From positions 992,001 to 1,056,000 of the forward strand of contig NZ_CP008887.1 of assembly GCF_000769655.1 (NCBI RefSeq): a stretch of 64,000 nt of DNA, written 5' to 3'. Under the pieces are notes generated by a model, which was not told where the DNA came from, did no database searches, and saw only the letters and a list, made by a program, of their open reading frames with translations. Shown piece after piece: positions 52,682-60,215 of this stretch. The position numbers and the translations under genes are program-made. This DNA comes from Thermococcus eurythermalis (lineage in GTDB: Archaea; Methanobacteriota_B; Thermococci; Thermococcales; Thermococcaceae). How positions within the stretch are numbered: position 1 is the stretch's first letter; the number at the start of each line of letters is the position of its first letter.

Positions 52682-53692
52682 TAAGAAACTTTTGCCAAGC
52701 AAAAGTTTCATCAAAGTTCGTAGCTCCTTTCTGAAAGTTCAAATTTCACAGTGATTTTCTCTTGGATATGTGGTCTTGGAAATGAGAACTTCTTAAATTG
52801 CTCCTTTGGTGTGGGTTTAATGTTGGAATAGACGCCCGAAGGGCGTCGGGAGGAGAGCAAACCCTCTGACAAAGCCTGTATAACTGTGTTCTCTTTGGGA
52901 ACAGGGGATTGTGAGGGGGTAAAAATCCTGCATTACGGCCTTATGGGGAGAGCTACGAACTTTTGGTGAAGCTTTTTCCAAAAGCTTCCTGTACTCTCAA
53001 ACCCCCGGAGTGGGGCTTCGCCCCACAACCCCGTTTTCTTCCAAACCTCCGGGGAGCTAACTCCCCCACACCCCCCAAACTTTATCTGCACAAAGTTTCA
53101 TCGAAGTTTGTGATTCTTTTACCGGGGCGTTTTGGGAGTGTTTGCGCTTTTAACGGCTTTTGTAGATTGTGAATTAATTCCCTACTTTTGGAAGCTTTCT
53201 CGTGCGGGTTTACTCTTGAAAATACCACATCTTGAGAGTGCAAACTCTCCAAATTATGCCCCCAAAGAAGAATCACGAACCTTAGTCAAACTCTGCGGGC
53301 TGTCGTCCCTCCGCGTCGAGCAAAGCTCAACGTCGCACAGGCAACTTTTTGGGGTTATGAGACGAAGCTCCACTCCAGGGGTTTGAGAGTACAGGAGGCT
53401 TTTGAAAAAAGCTTCACCAAAAGCTCGTGATTCCTCGTTAAAGCTCCCTTTGTAAGGGGATTTCAAACTCAAGCCCGCCATTGAAAGTTTGAATTCATTG
53501 GATTAGAGTCTTCCACGCGGGTTCTGCTTGAACCGCACTCCAAAGGAGCGCAAAAAGGCTTGAACCCCTTAAAAGGTGCACTCAAAGGGATTCACTCTCC
53601 AAGAAAACAACTCGGGAAGAAATCCACTCAACAAACAGCATTTCAAAAGGAATCACGAACTTTGATGAAACTTTTCGCCAGAAAAGTTTCCT
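52682..53692. repeat. Non-coding repeat island B: three elements with inverted terminal hairpins
   Basis: About 1 kb without a credible gene. Inward-facing units delimit three elements: 52686-52988 (303 bp), 53077-53300 (about 224 bp) and 53398-53689 (292 bp), separated by 88 and 97 bp. Forward units start at 52686, 53077 and 53398; reverse units end at 52988, 53300 and 53689. Each is a hairpin (for example AAACTTTTGCC/AAGCAAAAGTTT) plus a flank like CATCAAAGTTCGTGATTC; the reverse unit near 53300 has lost its hairpin symmetry. Element 1 matches element 1 of island A along its whole length, including GACGCCC-GAA-GGGCGTC at 52831-52847. The two spacers carry a further long inverted repeat (listed separately). 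The island lies between convergent tRNA-Arg and a C/D-box-like RNA. Confidence 0.85.
52967..53430. repeat. Long inverted repeat nested in island B
   Basis: The segment from about 52967 to 53035 (GGTGAAGCTTTTTCCAAAAG, then CCTGTACTCTCAAACCCCCG and GAGTGGGGCTTCG) recurs inverted at about 53350-53420 (read in reverse: GGTGAAGCTTTTTTCAAAAG, CCTGTACTCTCAAACCCCTG, GAGTGGAGCTTCG). The arms differ at only a few positions over about 70 bp and enclose the middle element. Thus not only the element ends but also parts of the spacers were duplicated in inverted orientation. Confidence 0.8.
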
Positions 53693-53694
53693 GG

Positions 53695-53755
53695 CCTCAG
53701 AAGTGGTGGCCCTCCGCACCCCTCGGTGCCGGGCCAACCGCTCATCATCGGCAGG
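53695..53755 (-). ncRNA. Probable C/D box small RNA
   Basis: On the minus strand a perfect C box ATGATGA (53742-53748) and a D box CTGA (53697-53700) are separated by 41 bases, the normal distance for archaeal C/D sRNAs, with GCC before and GGC after forming a terminal stem. The inner D'/C' boxes (CCGA, then GGTGCGG) are poor. The guide next to D would be AGGGCCACCACTT. A TTTAAG promoter element lies about 30 bases upstream in the dut promoter region. Directly after the D box comes the last hairpin unit of island B. Confidence is limited by the weak inner boxes. Confidence 0.55.
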
Positions 53756-53802
53756 ATTGTTTTTATACTCCCCCCTTAAATCTTCAGCGGTGGTATGTGA
53801 TG

Positions 53803-54279
53803 ATGCTCCCTGACTGGAAGATAAGGAAGGAGATTTTAATCGAGCCCTTCAGTGAGGAGTCCCTCCAGCCGGCTGGCTATGACCTGCGCGTCGGGAGGGA
53901 GGCTTATTTGAATGGAAAGCTGATCGACGTTGAGGAAGATGGAAAAGTCGTGATTCCACCCAAGACCCACGCTCTCGTCCTGACTCTGGAGAGAATTAAG
54001 CTTCCTGACGACGTTATGGGCGATATGAAGCTCAGGAGCAGTCTCGCCAGGGAAGGCCTCATCGGGTCATTCGCCTGGGTTGACCCTGGCTGGGACGGGA
54101 ATCTGACGCTGGCAATCTATAACTCCTCTGATGAGCCTGTAGAGCTTCATTACGGCGAGCGCTTCGTCCAGATTGCCTTTATTCGTCTCGAAGGGCCTGC
54201 CAAGAATCCCTATCGGGGAAGTTACCAGGGAAGCGTTAGAATTGCCCTCTCCAAGAGGAAAAAAGCGGAGAAAGTGTAA
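53803..54279 (+). CDS. dut: dUTP diphosphatase (archaeal dUTPase of the Dcd/Dut family)
   Basis: A 158-residue trimeric enzyme hydrolysing dUTP to dUMP, keeping uracil out of DNA. It belongs to the dCTP deaminase/dUTPase superfamily: SLQPAGYDLRVG, KLRSSLAREGLIGSFAWVDP and GERFVQIAFIRLEG. The glutamate that deaminates dCTP in Dcd (TLE.) is alanine here (LTLAIYN), which supports dUTPase rather than deaminase activity, as in the P. furiosus homologue. Two adjacent ATGs (53800, 53803) are possible. The long upstream reading frame to 53560 is chance sequence in the repeat island. The promoter is GTTTTTATAC at about 53759-53768. Confidence 0.9.
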   Translation: MLPDWKIRKEILIEPFSEESLQPAGYDLRVGREAYLNGKLIDVEEDGKVVIPPKTHALVLTLERIKLPDDVMGDMKLRSSLAREGLIGSFAWVDPGWDGNLTLAIYNSSDEPVELHYGERFVQIAFIRLEGPAKNPYRGSYQGSVRIALSKRKKAEKV

Positions 54280-54488
54280 TCTCTGCTGAGGCATTTTTTT
54301 CATATTTATGCTCTCCGTGAGCAGTTCCGATGGCGTTTTTATGGCATGACCTGGGTGGTGTCTTTTTCACTCTATTTGGCAATTGTTGTGAATTCTAATA
54401 TCCCTGTGGCTATTTTCCAATTTTCCACGTCCAAACGGCATGTATATTTAGGTTCACGCTAGATTTGGGGGCAGGATAGGCCCTTTTT

Positions 54489-54508
54489 CCGAAAGGTTTA
54501 TATATTTT
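54489..54508 (+). promoter_or_regulatory. Strong promoter of the histone gene
   Basis: CGAAAGG followed by TTTATATATTTTG is a near-ideal BRE/TATA pair, giving a start about 25 bases downstream and a leader of about 25-30 nt with GGAGGTGTT. The rest of the 275-base gap after dut holds no gene or repeat that I can support. Confidence 0.7.
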
Positions 54509-54554
54509 GAGCCTCTTAAAAAGCACTGAAAAACCCATTGAGGAGGTGTTGTGG

Positions 54555-54758
54555 ATGGCTGAGCTTCCAATTGCTCCGATTGACAGGCTTATAAGGAAGG
54601 CCGGCGCTGAGAGGGTCAGCGAGGAGGCTGCCAAGGTCCTCGCCGAGTACCTTGAGGAGTACGCTATCGAGCTTGCCAAGAGGGCCAACGACTTTGCCAG
54701 GCACGCTGGCAGGAAGACCGTCAAGGCCGAGGACATCAAGCTCGCCATCAAGGCCTGA
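54555..54758 (+). CDS. Archaeal histone
   Basis: A 67-residue histone-fold protein that wraps DNA as dimers and longer hypernucleosomes. It begins [20 protein letters not shown], with helix 2 [20 protein letters not shown] and the final [15 protein letters not shown]. The RxTVxxxD motif and paired arginines contacting DNA are intact. A strong promoter and ribosome binding site fit high expression. Confidence 0.97.
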   Translation: MAELPIAPIDRLIRKAGAERVSEEAAKVLAEYLEEYAIELAKRANDFARHAGRKTVKAEDIKLAIKA

Positions 54759-54828
54759 AGGCCTTTTTGGCTTTTCTACCCCTTTCTAGACCGTTAGCGT
54801 TTTAAGGCCTCTTTTCGCGCTTTTCAAC

Positions 54829-56103
54829 ATGCCCGAAATAGCAGTCAGGATGACAAGGCGCAACCACAACGCATTCGTCCACCTTCTCGGCGCCCTTGAG
54901 AGTCAGGGCTTTGATTTAAGTGAGCTCTTAATCACCAAGGACTTTAAAGAAATTCTAAAGGCAAAGCCAAAGGCGGTTCTCTACTCATTCTTCACTGAGG
55001 AGATATGGGGCTCTCTGCCTGAAGAAGTCAAAATGTTGAAGGAGAAGGGTGCCCTTCTTGTTGCGGGGGGATACCACGCCATAGCGATGCCAAAGCATAC
55101 CCTTAACGCCCTTGGCTTTGACATAGTGGTCATTGGGGAGGGGGAAGAGGTAATATACCAGCTCCTAACGACCCTGAAGAGGACAAACTACAGAATAACC
55201 CCCGAGCTTGCCAAGGTGAAGGGTCTCGCATTCTATCTCAACGGGGAGTTTACCTTTACCGGCTTCGCGAAAGTCGAGGACTTCTGGCGTTTTCCTCCGT
55301 ATCCGGAGAGCGTCAGGCTGATTTCTCCGATAGAGATAAGCAGGGGCTGTCCTTTCCGCTGCTACTACTGCCAGACGCCATACATCAAGGGCTTCAGAAT
55401 GAGGCACAGGCCGATAGACCAAATCGTAAAGTACTCCCGCAGAATGAGGGACATGCGCTACATAACCCCTAACGCCTTCGCCTACGGCAGTCCTGGGGCG
55501 ATACTCAGGCTCAACAAGCTCGAGGCCCTGCTCAAGGCCCTCCAGTCCCTTCGGAAAGATGGCAGAAGGCTCTACTACGGCACGTTCCCAAGCGAGGTTC
55601 GCCCGGAGTTCGTCATCCCGGAGACGCTGGAGCTTCTCATCAACTATGCAGACAACAGGAGGCTGGCCATAGGGGCCCAGAGCGGGGACGATGCCATGCT
55701 CAAAGCCATGCACAGGCTCCACCGGGTTGAGCACGTTCAGCGGGCGGTGGAGTACATGGTTGAGTACGGTTTCGAGCCTGTGGTTGATTTCATCGTGGGT
55801 CTGCCCAACGAGACCCCTGAAAGCCAGAGGAAAAGCATCGAGCTCATGAAGTGGGTCATGAGAAAGGGCGGCAAGGTTCGCGCCCACTACTTCATGCCTC
55901 TACCCGGAACGCCCTGGGCGCGCTGTAAGCCAAGCCCGCTGAGCGAAGAGATGAAGAAGTTCCTCGGCCGGATGGCGGCGAAGGGCAAAATTGAGGGCTC
56001 GTGGGGCAAACAGATAGAACTGTCGAGAAGGCTCCAAAAACTCATCGAGGAGTTCTACGAGGAGCCGATGAGCTACCACGGGCGCGTGGTTTCGGTCTGT
56101 TGA
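54829..56103 (+). CDS. Radical SAM protein with N-terminal B12-binding domain (TIGR04013-like)
   Basis: A 424-residue protein. The N-terminal Rossmann part (about 1-125) has VLYSFFTEEIWGSLPEEVK and LVAGGYHAIAMPKHTLNALG, the layout of cobalamin-binding domains although the DxHxxG histidine loop is not obvious. The radical SAM cluster site is RGCPFRCYYCQTPYIKG (CxxxCxxC), followed by IGAQSGDDAML and FIVGLPNETPES. The product is unknown; related proteins make methyl transfers or ring rearrangements. TTTTAAGG at about 54799-54806 lies 25 bases before the ATG and there is no ribosome binding site, so the mRNA is probably leaderless. Confidence 0.85.
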   Translation: MPEIAVRMTRRNHNAFVHLLGALESQGFDLSELLITKDFKEILKAKPKAVLYSFFTEEIWGSLPEEVKMLKEKGALLVAGGYHAIAMPKHTLNALGFDIVVIGEGEEVIYQLLTTLKRTNYRITPELAKVKGLAFYLNGEFTFTGFAKVEDFWRFPPYPESVRLISPIEISRGCPFRCYYCQTPYIKGFRMRHRPIDQIVKYSRRMRDMRYITPNAFAYGSPGAILRLNKLEALLKALQSLRKDGRRLYYGTFPSEVRPEFVIPETLELLINYADNRRLAIGAQSGDDAMLKAMHRLHRVEHVQRAVEYMVEYGFEPVVDFIVGLPNETPESQRKSIELMKWVMRKGGKVRAHYFMPLPGTPWARCKPSPLSEEMKKFLGRMAAKGKIEGSWGKQIELSRRLQKLIEEFYEEPMSYHGRVVSVC

Positions 56104-56177
56104 GTCTGGAATTCTCTGGCATTGGAACCGCAACCCAAAAGCTTTTAACTTCAGGGAGTATCCGATGACGGGGCGTC

Positions 56178-56579
56178 ATGTACGCCGAAAACTATAAAAG
56201 ATTCCTGGAGCTTATAGACGAACTGCGAGAGTTTGAAGGGGCCCTCATCGTTGAGGGCATGCGAGACGAGGTGGCTCTAAGAAATTTGGGGGTCAGAGCG
56301 GAGATAATTAGGCTCTCCCGTCTGCCTCTGGCGGAAGTCGCACTCATCGCCTCATCCTACGGCGAAGTCAAGATACTTACCGACTTTGACAGGAAGGGGG
56401 AGGAGCTGGCCAAGAAGCTCCTGAACTACTTGGCCGGCTATCCCTGCAGGGTGGACATAAAGACGTGGAAGAAGCTCAGGAAGCTGGTGAAGAAGGACAT
56501 CAAGGGCGTCGAGGATCTCTATGGCCTCTATTTGAGGGTAATCTCCGTTTCTGACCCCCGGCTGGAGGGAACTAGATGA
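56178..56579 (+). CDS. Toprim-domain protein (UPF0292 family)
   Basis: A 133-residue protein consisting of a single Toprim domain: GALIVEGMRDEVALRNLGV supplies the glutamate and ILTDFDRKGEELAKKL the DxD-type acidic pair that binds Mg2+. Free-standing Toprim proteins of this family resemble 5S rRNA maturase M5-like nucleases and may act on RNA or DNA. Its stop overlaps the dnaG start (ATGA), and dnaG also has a Toprim domain, suggesting a shared role in nucleic-acid metabolism. Confidence 0.82.
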   Translation: MYAENYKRFLELIDELREFEGALIVEGMRDEVALRNLGVRAEIIRLSRLPLAEVALIASSYGEVKILTDFDRKGEELAKKLLNYLAGYPCRVDIKTWKKLRKLVKKDIKGVEDLYGLYLRVISVSDPRLEGTR

Positions 56580-57970
56580 AAAGGAAGAAGACGGTGCTCC
56601 AGCAGGTTTTGGCTGAAAAACGAAAAAAGGCTAAAGAGGGTGGTTTTATGTCAGGAAAGGACGAATTCGGAACGACCAAGTACGTCATCTATGCTGAATT
56701 TGAGGCTAACGGCATCGTCGAAAGGCCTGATGTTGTCGGTGCTATTTTTGGACAGACTGAGGGTCTTCTAGGAGACGACCTCGACCTGAGGGAGCTCCAG
56801 AAGACCGGAAGGATCGGCAGGATACGCGTTGAAGTCCACAACAAGGCCGGCAAGACCTACGGAACCATTACCGTCCCATCGAGCCTCGACAGGGTCGAGA
56901 CGGCAATCCTCGCCGCGGCGCTTGAAACCATCGACCGCGTTGGTCCGGCCGAGGCCAAGATAAGGGTTCTCCGCATAGAGGACGTCAGGGCGACCAAGAG
57001 GAAGTACATCATCGAGAGGGCCAAGGAGATACTCGAAACCCTCATGGAGCAGGAGATTCCGGAGACCCAGGAGCTCACGGAGGAAGTCAAGAAGGCCGTT
57101 CGCGCCAAGGAGCTCATCGAATACGGTCCGGAAAAGCTTCCCGCTGGGCCCCACGTCCCGTTCTCGGACTCCATCATAGTTGTTGAGGGTAGGGCCGACG
57201 TGCTGAACCTGCTCAAGCACGGCATAAAGAACGCGATAGCCGTGGAGGGAACCTCGATTCCAGAGACCATAATCAAGCTCAGCAAGGAACGCATTGTCAC
57301 GGCATTCACCGACGGCGACCGCGGTGGAGAGCTCATCCTCAAGGAGCTCCTGCAGGTTGCGGACGTTGACTATGTGGCGAGGGCACCGGAGGGCAAGGAA
57401 GTCGAGGAGCTCACCAAGAAGGAGATAGTCAAGGCCCTGAGGAGCAAGGTTCCCGCCGAGCAGGTCATCAACGAGATGTTCAACAAGGGCAAGAGCTTCT
57501 ACGAGCTGATAAGGGAAAGGGAAGAGAGGAAGCCAGAGCACAGGAGGGTCGAGCCCAGGGAGCCCAGGGTAGTCCCGGTTAAAGTCGAAGAAAAGAAACC
57601 TGAAGCTGCTGGAAAGGTCGAAAAGGTCGAGAAGCCCGAGCCCAGGGAGGAGAAAATCATCAAGCCCCTGGAAAAGGCCTCCGTCCCCGAGCTCAAGGAG
57701 TTCGGCGAGTTCATCGAGCGCGTTAAGAAGGACGGTGTAGCCCTGCTCCTCGATGAGAACAAGAACGTCATAGCCGAGATACCCGTCAGGGAGCTCACCA
57801 ACCAGCTCAAGGAGCGCAAGGACGTCTATGCTGTCGTGTTCAACGGGGTCATAACGCAGAGGCTCATCGACACGGTCAGCGAGACCGGCGTCCACTACCT
57901 CATCGGTGCCAGGAAGTACAACGTCGTTAGAAGGCCGGTTCAGCTCAAGATAATAACCTTCGCTGAATGA
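56576..57970 (+). CDS. dnaG: DnaG-like primase / exosome-associated Toprim protein
   Basis: A 464-residue archaeal DnaG homologue. The Toprim core is SIIVVEGRADVLNLLKHGIK and IVTAFTDGDRGGELILKELL, with the family N-terminal region DEFGTTKYVIYAEFEANGIV. In archaea this protein is found with the exosome, where it helps to bind poly(A) RNA; primase activity has been shown only weakly. A variable charged linker (about 305-365) precedes the C-terminal domain ending VRRPVQLKIITFAE. The ATG at 56576 overlaps the upstream stop; an internal ATG at 56648 with GAGGGTGG is a possible alternative. From memory the T. kodakarensis protein has the longer start. Confidence 0.93.
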   Translation: MKRKKTVLQQVLAEKRKKAKEGGFMSGKDEFGTTKYVIYAEFEANGIVERPDVVGAIFGQTEGLLGDDLDLRELQKTGRIGRIRVEVHNKAGKTYGTITVPSSLDRVETAILAAALETIDRVGPAEAKIRVLRIEDVRATKRKYIIERAKEILETLMEQEIPETQELTEEVKKAVRAKELIEYGPEKLPAGPHVPFSDSIIVVEGRADVLNLLKHGIKNAIAVEGTSIPETIIKLSKERIVTAFTDGDRGGELILKELLQVADVDYVARAPEGKEVEELTKKEIVKALRSKVPAEQVINEMFNKGKSFYELIREREERKPEHRRVEPREPRVVPVKVEEKKPEAAGKVEKVEKPEPREEKIIKPLEKASVPELKEFGEFIERVKKDGVALLLDENKNVIAEIPVRELTNQLKERKDVYAVVFNGVITQRLIDTVSETGVHYLIGARKYNVVRRPVQLKIITFAE

Positions 57971-58300
57971 TCTAGCCGAGAATTATTCCCCTTTTCCCTC
58001 TTTTTAATGGGATTCCGTCCTCTTTTGGCGTGTAGAAGAGGGGACTTTTCCTCACGTAGAGCCTTTCTTCTATTCCCTCCCTTGACACAACTTCAAGGAC
58101 GTAGTGGGCGTAGAGCGAAATCCACGAGAGGAACTTTCTCGACGTCCTGTCCCTGTTGAGGATCCATATGTTTATTGATTCTCTCTCCTCATTTTCACTC
58201 AAGGCGATGAACTTCTGGAATATCCTCAGCGTGTTCCTCTCGCCCAGGAAGAAGGTAAAGCCGTCGAGGCTGACCTTCTCCCCAGCTAAGGCGAGGGTTT

Positions 58301-59707
58301 GGCTTAACCCCTCGCCACGGACGGGGAGGTTTGAGGGGCTTCATTCAAACCCGCTGAAAAGCGGGTTTTCAACCCCTCTGGGAGGGTCTTCCCCCCGTTA
58401 CCCCTACCCGCCGATAAACCCGGCAGGCTCGGGGTTATGGTTTTCACAACCTTTTTTAAAATATTAAACGCTCCAACTAAATCCGCGTTAAAGATAAGCC
58501 CCGTTGCGGGACACTTAAACAAACCCCTAACAAAGCGAGCCCCCTCGTGAGGCTCCCCGCAGACGGGACAAGTCTTAGAAGTGAAAGCCTCACCAACGAG
58601 CACAACTTTAATACCATACTCTTCCGCAACTTCCGTCAAGCGTTTGATAACGTAATTAAACCGCCACACGTGGGAGAGAATAAAATTCTGCTTACTGCCC
58701 TTATCAGAGTTCCGAGCTATACCCTTAGGATAGCCAACGACAATTTTGGAAACTCCCAACTCGTAGAGCTTCTTAACCGTTCCTCTTACGGCAGTGTTGA
58801 TGTAGTGCTTGGCTTGAAGCTTAGCCTTCCCGTGCATTCTTTTAAGCCTTCTACTCGTCTTAGCTCCAGACTTGTTGAGTTTAGACTGGTAATCAGCAAT
58901 CTTCTTCCTCCAGTAGAAGTCAATACTCTTTAATGGTCGCCCATTCACGAGGAAGCTTTCACCGTTCTCAACGTAAACGGCCATTAAATTGTTCACTCCA
59001 AGGTCAATTCCCGCTGAAAGGCTTCCTTTTGGCGTTCTTGGAATGCTTATCCATTCCCCACCCTCAAGTTTTTCCCCGACAGTAAGGCTAACGTGAGCAT
59101 ACCATTTGCGTTTAACCTCATCGTAGGTGATTTCTAATCGCCCCTGCTTGCCCTTCAGGTGAATTCTGCCCTTAAACTGAATTTCGAGGCGTCTGAATTT
59201 CCCAAGGCCTTTGAGGATTAGTTTATTGCCCTCAATCTTATATTGGTCGTTTCTCAGGACGATTAAGGGTTTTCTCCTTCCATCTTCTTTCAAGTAGTTC
59301 GGTGGTTTTGGTTTGAGCCAGTTGGGGAGTTCTCCGTTCCGCTTTTTCCGAAGGAGTGAGAAAAAGCTCCGCCAGGCTTCAGCGTTTTTTCTCGCTATTT
59401 GCTGGACTGTGGCTGAGCCGATTTTTCTCTTGAATTCTTCATAAACGGTTTTCTCGGTTTTGTTAAAGTCCACGATTTGTTCTTGGAAGTATTGTTGTCT
59501 CCTCAAGTAGTTTACTCGGTTCCACGCTTTAGCTCCAGTGTCAGCTAACTTGAAAAGGATTCTTTCAGCTTCTTTTGAGGGTTGGAGTTTGATGGTTACT
59601 GTTCGCTTCATTTTAATGAATAGTATGAATTTTAGGCTTTAAAATAGTTTTGCTTTCCTGTTTGATTGCTCGTTGAGTGTCTACCACATCCCCACCGTGA
59701 ACGGCGA
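58301..59707 (-). mobile_element. IS605/IS1341-type insertion element with tnpB only
   Basis: A 1407-bp element inserted in the KaiC-like gene; its ends are known to within five bases because AAGCC occurs at both junctions (58301-58305 and 59708-59712). It encodes TnpB but no TnpA, so it cannot move alone. No target duplication or terminal inverted repeat is needed for this family and none is clear. The right end (58301-58450), overlapping the 3' end of tnpB, is GC-rich and includes the hairpin CCCGCTTTTC/GAAAAGCGGG (AACCCGCTGAAAAGCGGGTT at 58349-58368). This is where the guide (omega) RNA of TnpB systems is normally made. Confidence 0.88.
58304..59611 (-). CDS. tnpB: TnpB, RNA-guided nuclease of the insertion element
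   Basis: A 435-residue TnpB. The helical N-terminal region runs to about 120, the WED/REC-like part to about 195, then RuvC I SAGIDLGVNNLMAVYV (D203), the region where RuvC II normally has glutamate reads KIVVGYPKGIARN (G293), E341 precedes TSKTCPVCG, and RuvC III is IFNADLVGAFNIL (D377). The zinc finger has CPVC but only CPAT in its second half. The missing glutamate at 293 may be replaced by E341, as in TnpBs with rearranged catalytic sites, or the protein may be inactive. No ribosome binding site precedes the ATG. The stop lies in the element's terminal GGGGTTAA. Confidence 0.9.
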   Translation of the reverse strand: MKRTVTIKLQPSKEAERILFKLADTGAKAWNRVNYLRRQQYFQEQIVDFNKTEKTVYEEFKRKIGSATVQQIARKNAEAWRSFFSLLRKKRNGELPNWLKPKPPNYLKEDGRRKPLIVLRNDQYKIEGNKLILKGLGKFRRLEIQFKGRIHLKGKQGRLEITYDEVKRKWYAHVSLTVGEKLEGGEWISIPRTPKGSLSAGIDLGVNNLMAVYVENGESFLVNGRPLKSIDFYWRKKIADYQSKLNKSGAKTSRRLKRMHGKAKLQAKHYINTAVRGTVKKLYELGVSKIVVGYPKGIARNSDKGSKQNFILSHVWRFNYVIKRLTEVAEEYGIKVVLVGEAFTSKTCPVCGEPHEGARFVRGLFKCPATGLIFNADLVGAFNILKKVVKTITPSLPGLSAGRGNGGKTLPEGLKTRFSAGLNEAPQTSPSVARG

Positions 59708-60215
59708 GGCTTGAGAAAGAAAAAATGTCAAACAGCATCGAGTACTTTGGGACGAACGTATCCACTGAAAAATGGTTCCCAGAATGGACGAAATCCTCGT
59801 TGTACCGTATTCCATGGAGGGAGCCAAATATATCTATGACTGCTAAATTTCCGCTTTTTCCAAGGGCCTTTATGTCCACCCCGACCGGAATTAGCTCAAT
59901 CTCCAGCGATGACAGAGGCACTGCGGTGTTCGTGATGACGCCGAAGTCCCCCATTTGAACTCTGTTTTTCAGTATCTCAAACGCTATGGCCCAGCCTGTT
60001 GAGTAAGTGTTGTTGAGTATCAGGACGTTGGTGTTCGGGAGGATGCCCCCGCCTATTGCGCGGTCAAGTTTTTTAATTCCGGTGCTGAGGAGCCGCATGG
60101 TCATCCCCATAGTAATGTTCGCAAATTGAATCCTGACTTTTAGGTTTATTTTTCTTTCGCATTTTCGGACTAACATTTATAACTGCTCTCTACCTTTTCC
60201 CACAGGTGGTTAAAG

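Larger units (their letters stand above)
57972..60098 (-). pseudogene. KaiC/RecA-superfamily-like gene split by a TnpB element
   Basis: Two separated parts form one gene. The N-terminal part (60098-59708, 130 codons) starts MRLLSTGIKKLDRAIGGGIL, like KaiC/Rad55 proteins, but where Walker A should be it reads LNNTYSTGWAIAF, so ATP binding is doubtful. The C-terminal part (58301-57972) reads QTLALAGEKVSLDGFTFFLG, then ERNTLRIFQKFIAL and ends RGKRGIILG. Joining them at the AAGCC shared by both junctions gives an uninterrupted 239-residue protein in frame. The insertion is therefore exact and the flanks have not decayed, which suggests a recent event. As it stands the gene is disrupted. ATG at 60098 follows GGGGATGA; the gene is divergent to gltX. 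Confidence 0.85.

Noticed and set aside
43884-53692. CRISPR array or leader as explanation of the repeats
   Set aside because: The repeats are few, long, inverted in pairs and separated by element-length distances; no regular short repeat-spacer pattern and no cas genes are present.
53560-53802. In-frame extension of the dUTPase upstream by 80 residues
   Set aside because: It lies in repeat island B and crosses the dut promoter; the normal family start is the MLPDWKIRKE sequence.
53803-54279. dCTP deaminase as the product
   Set aside because: The catalytic glutamate of deaminases is alanine (LTLAIYN), and the sequence fits the archaeal dUTPase subgroup.
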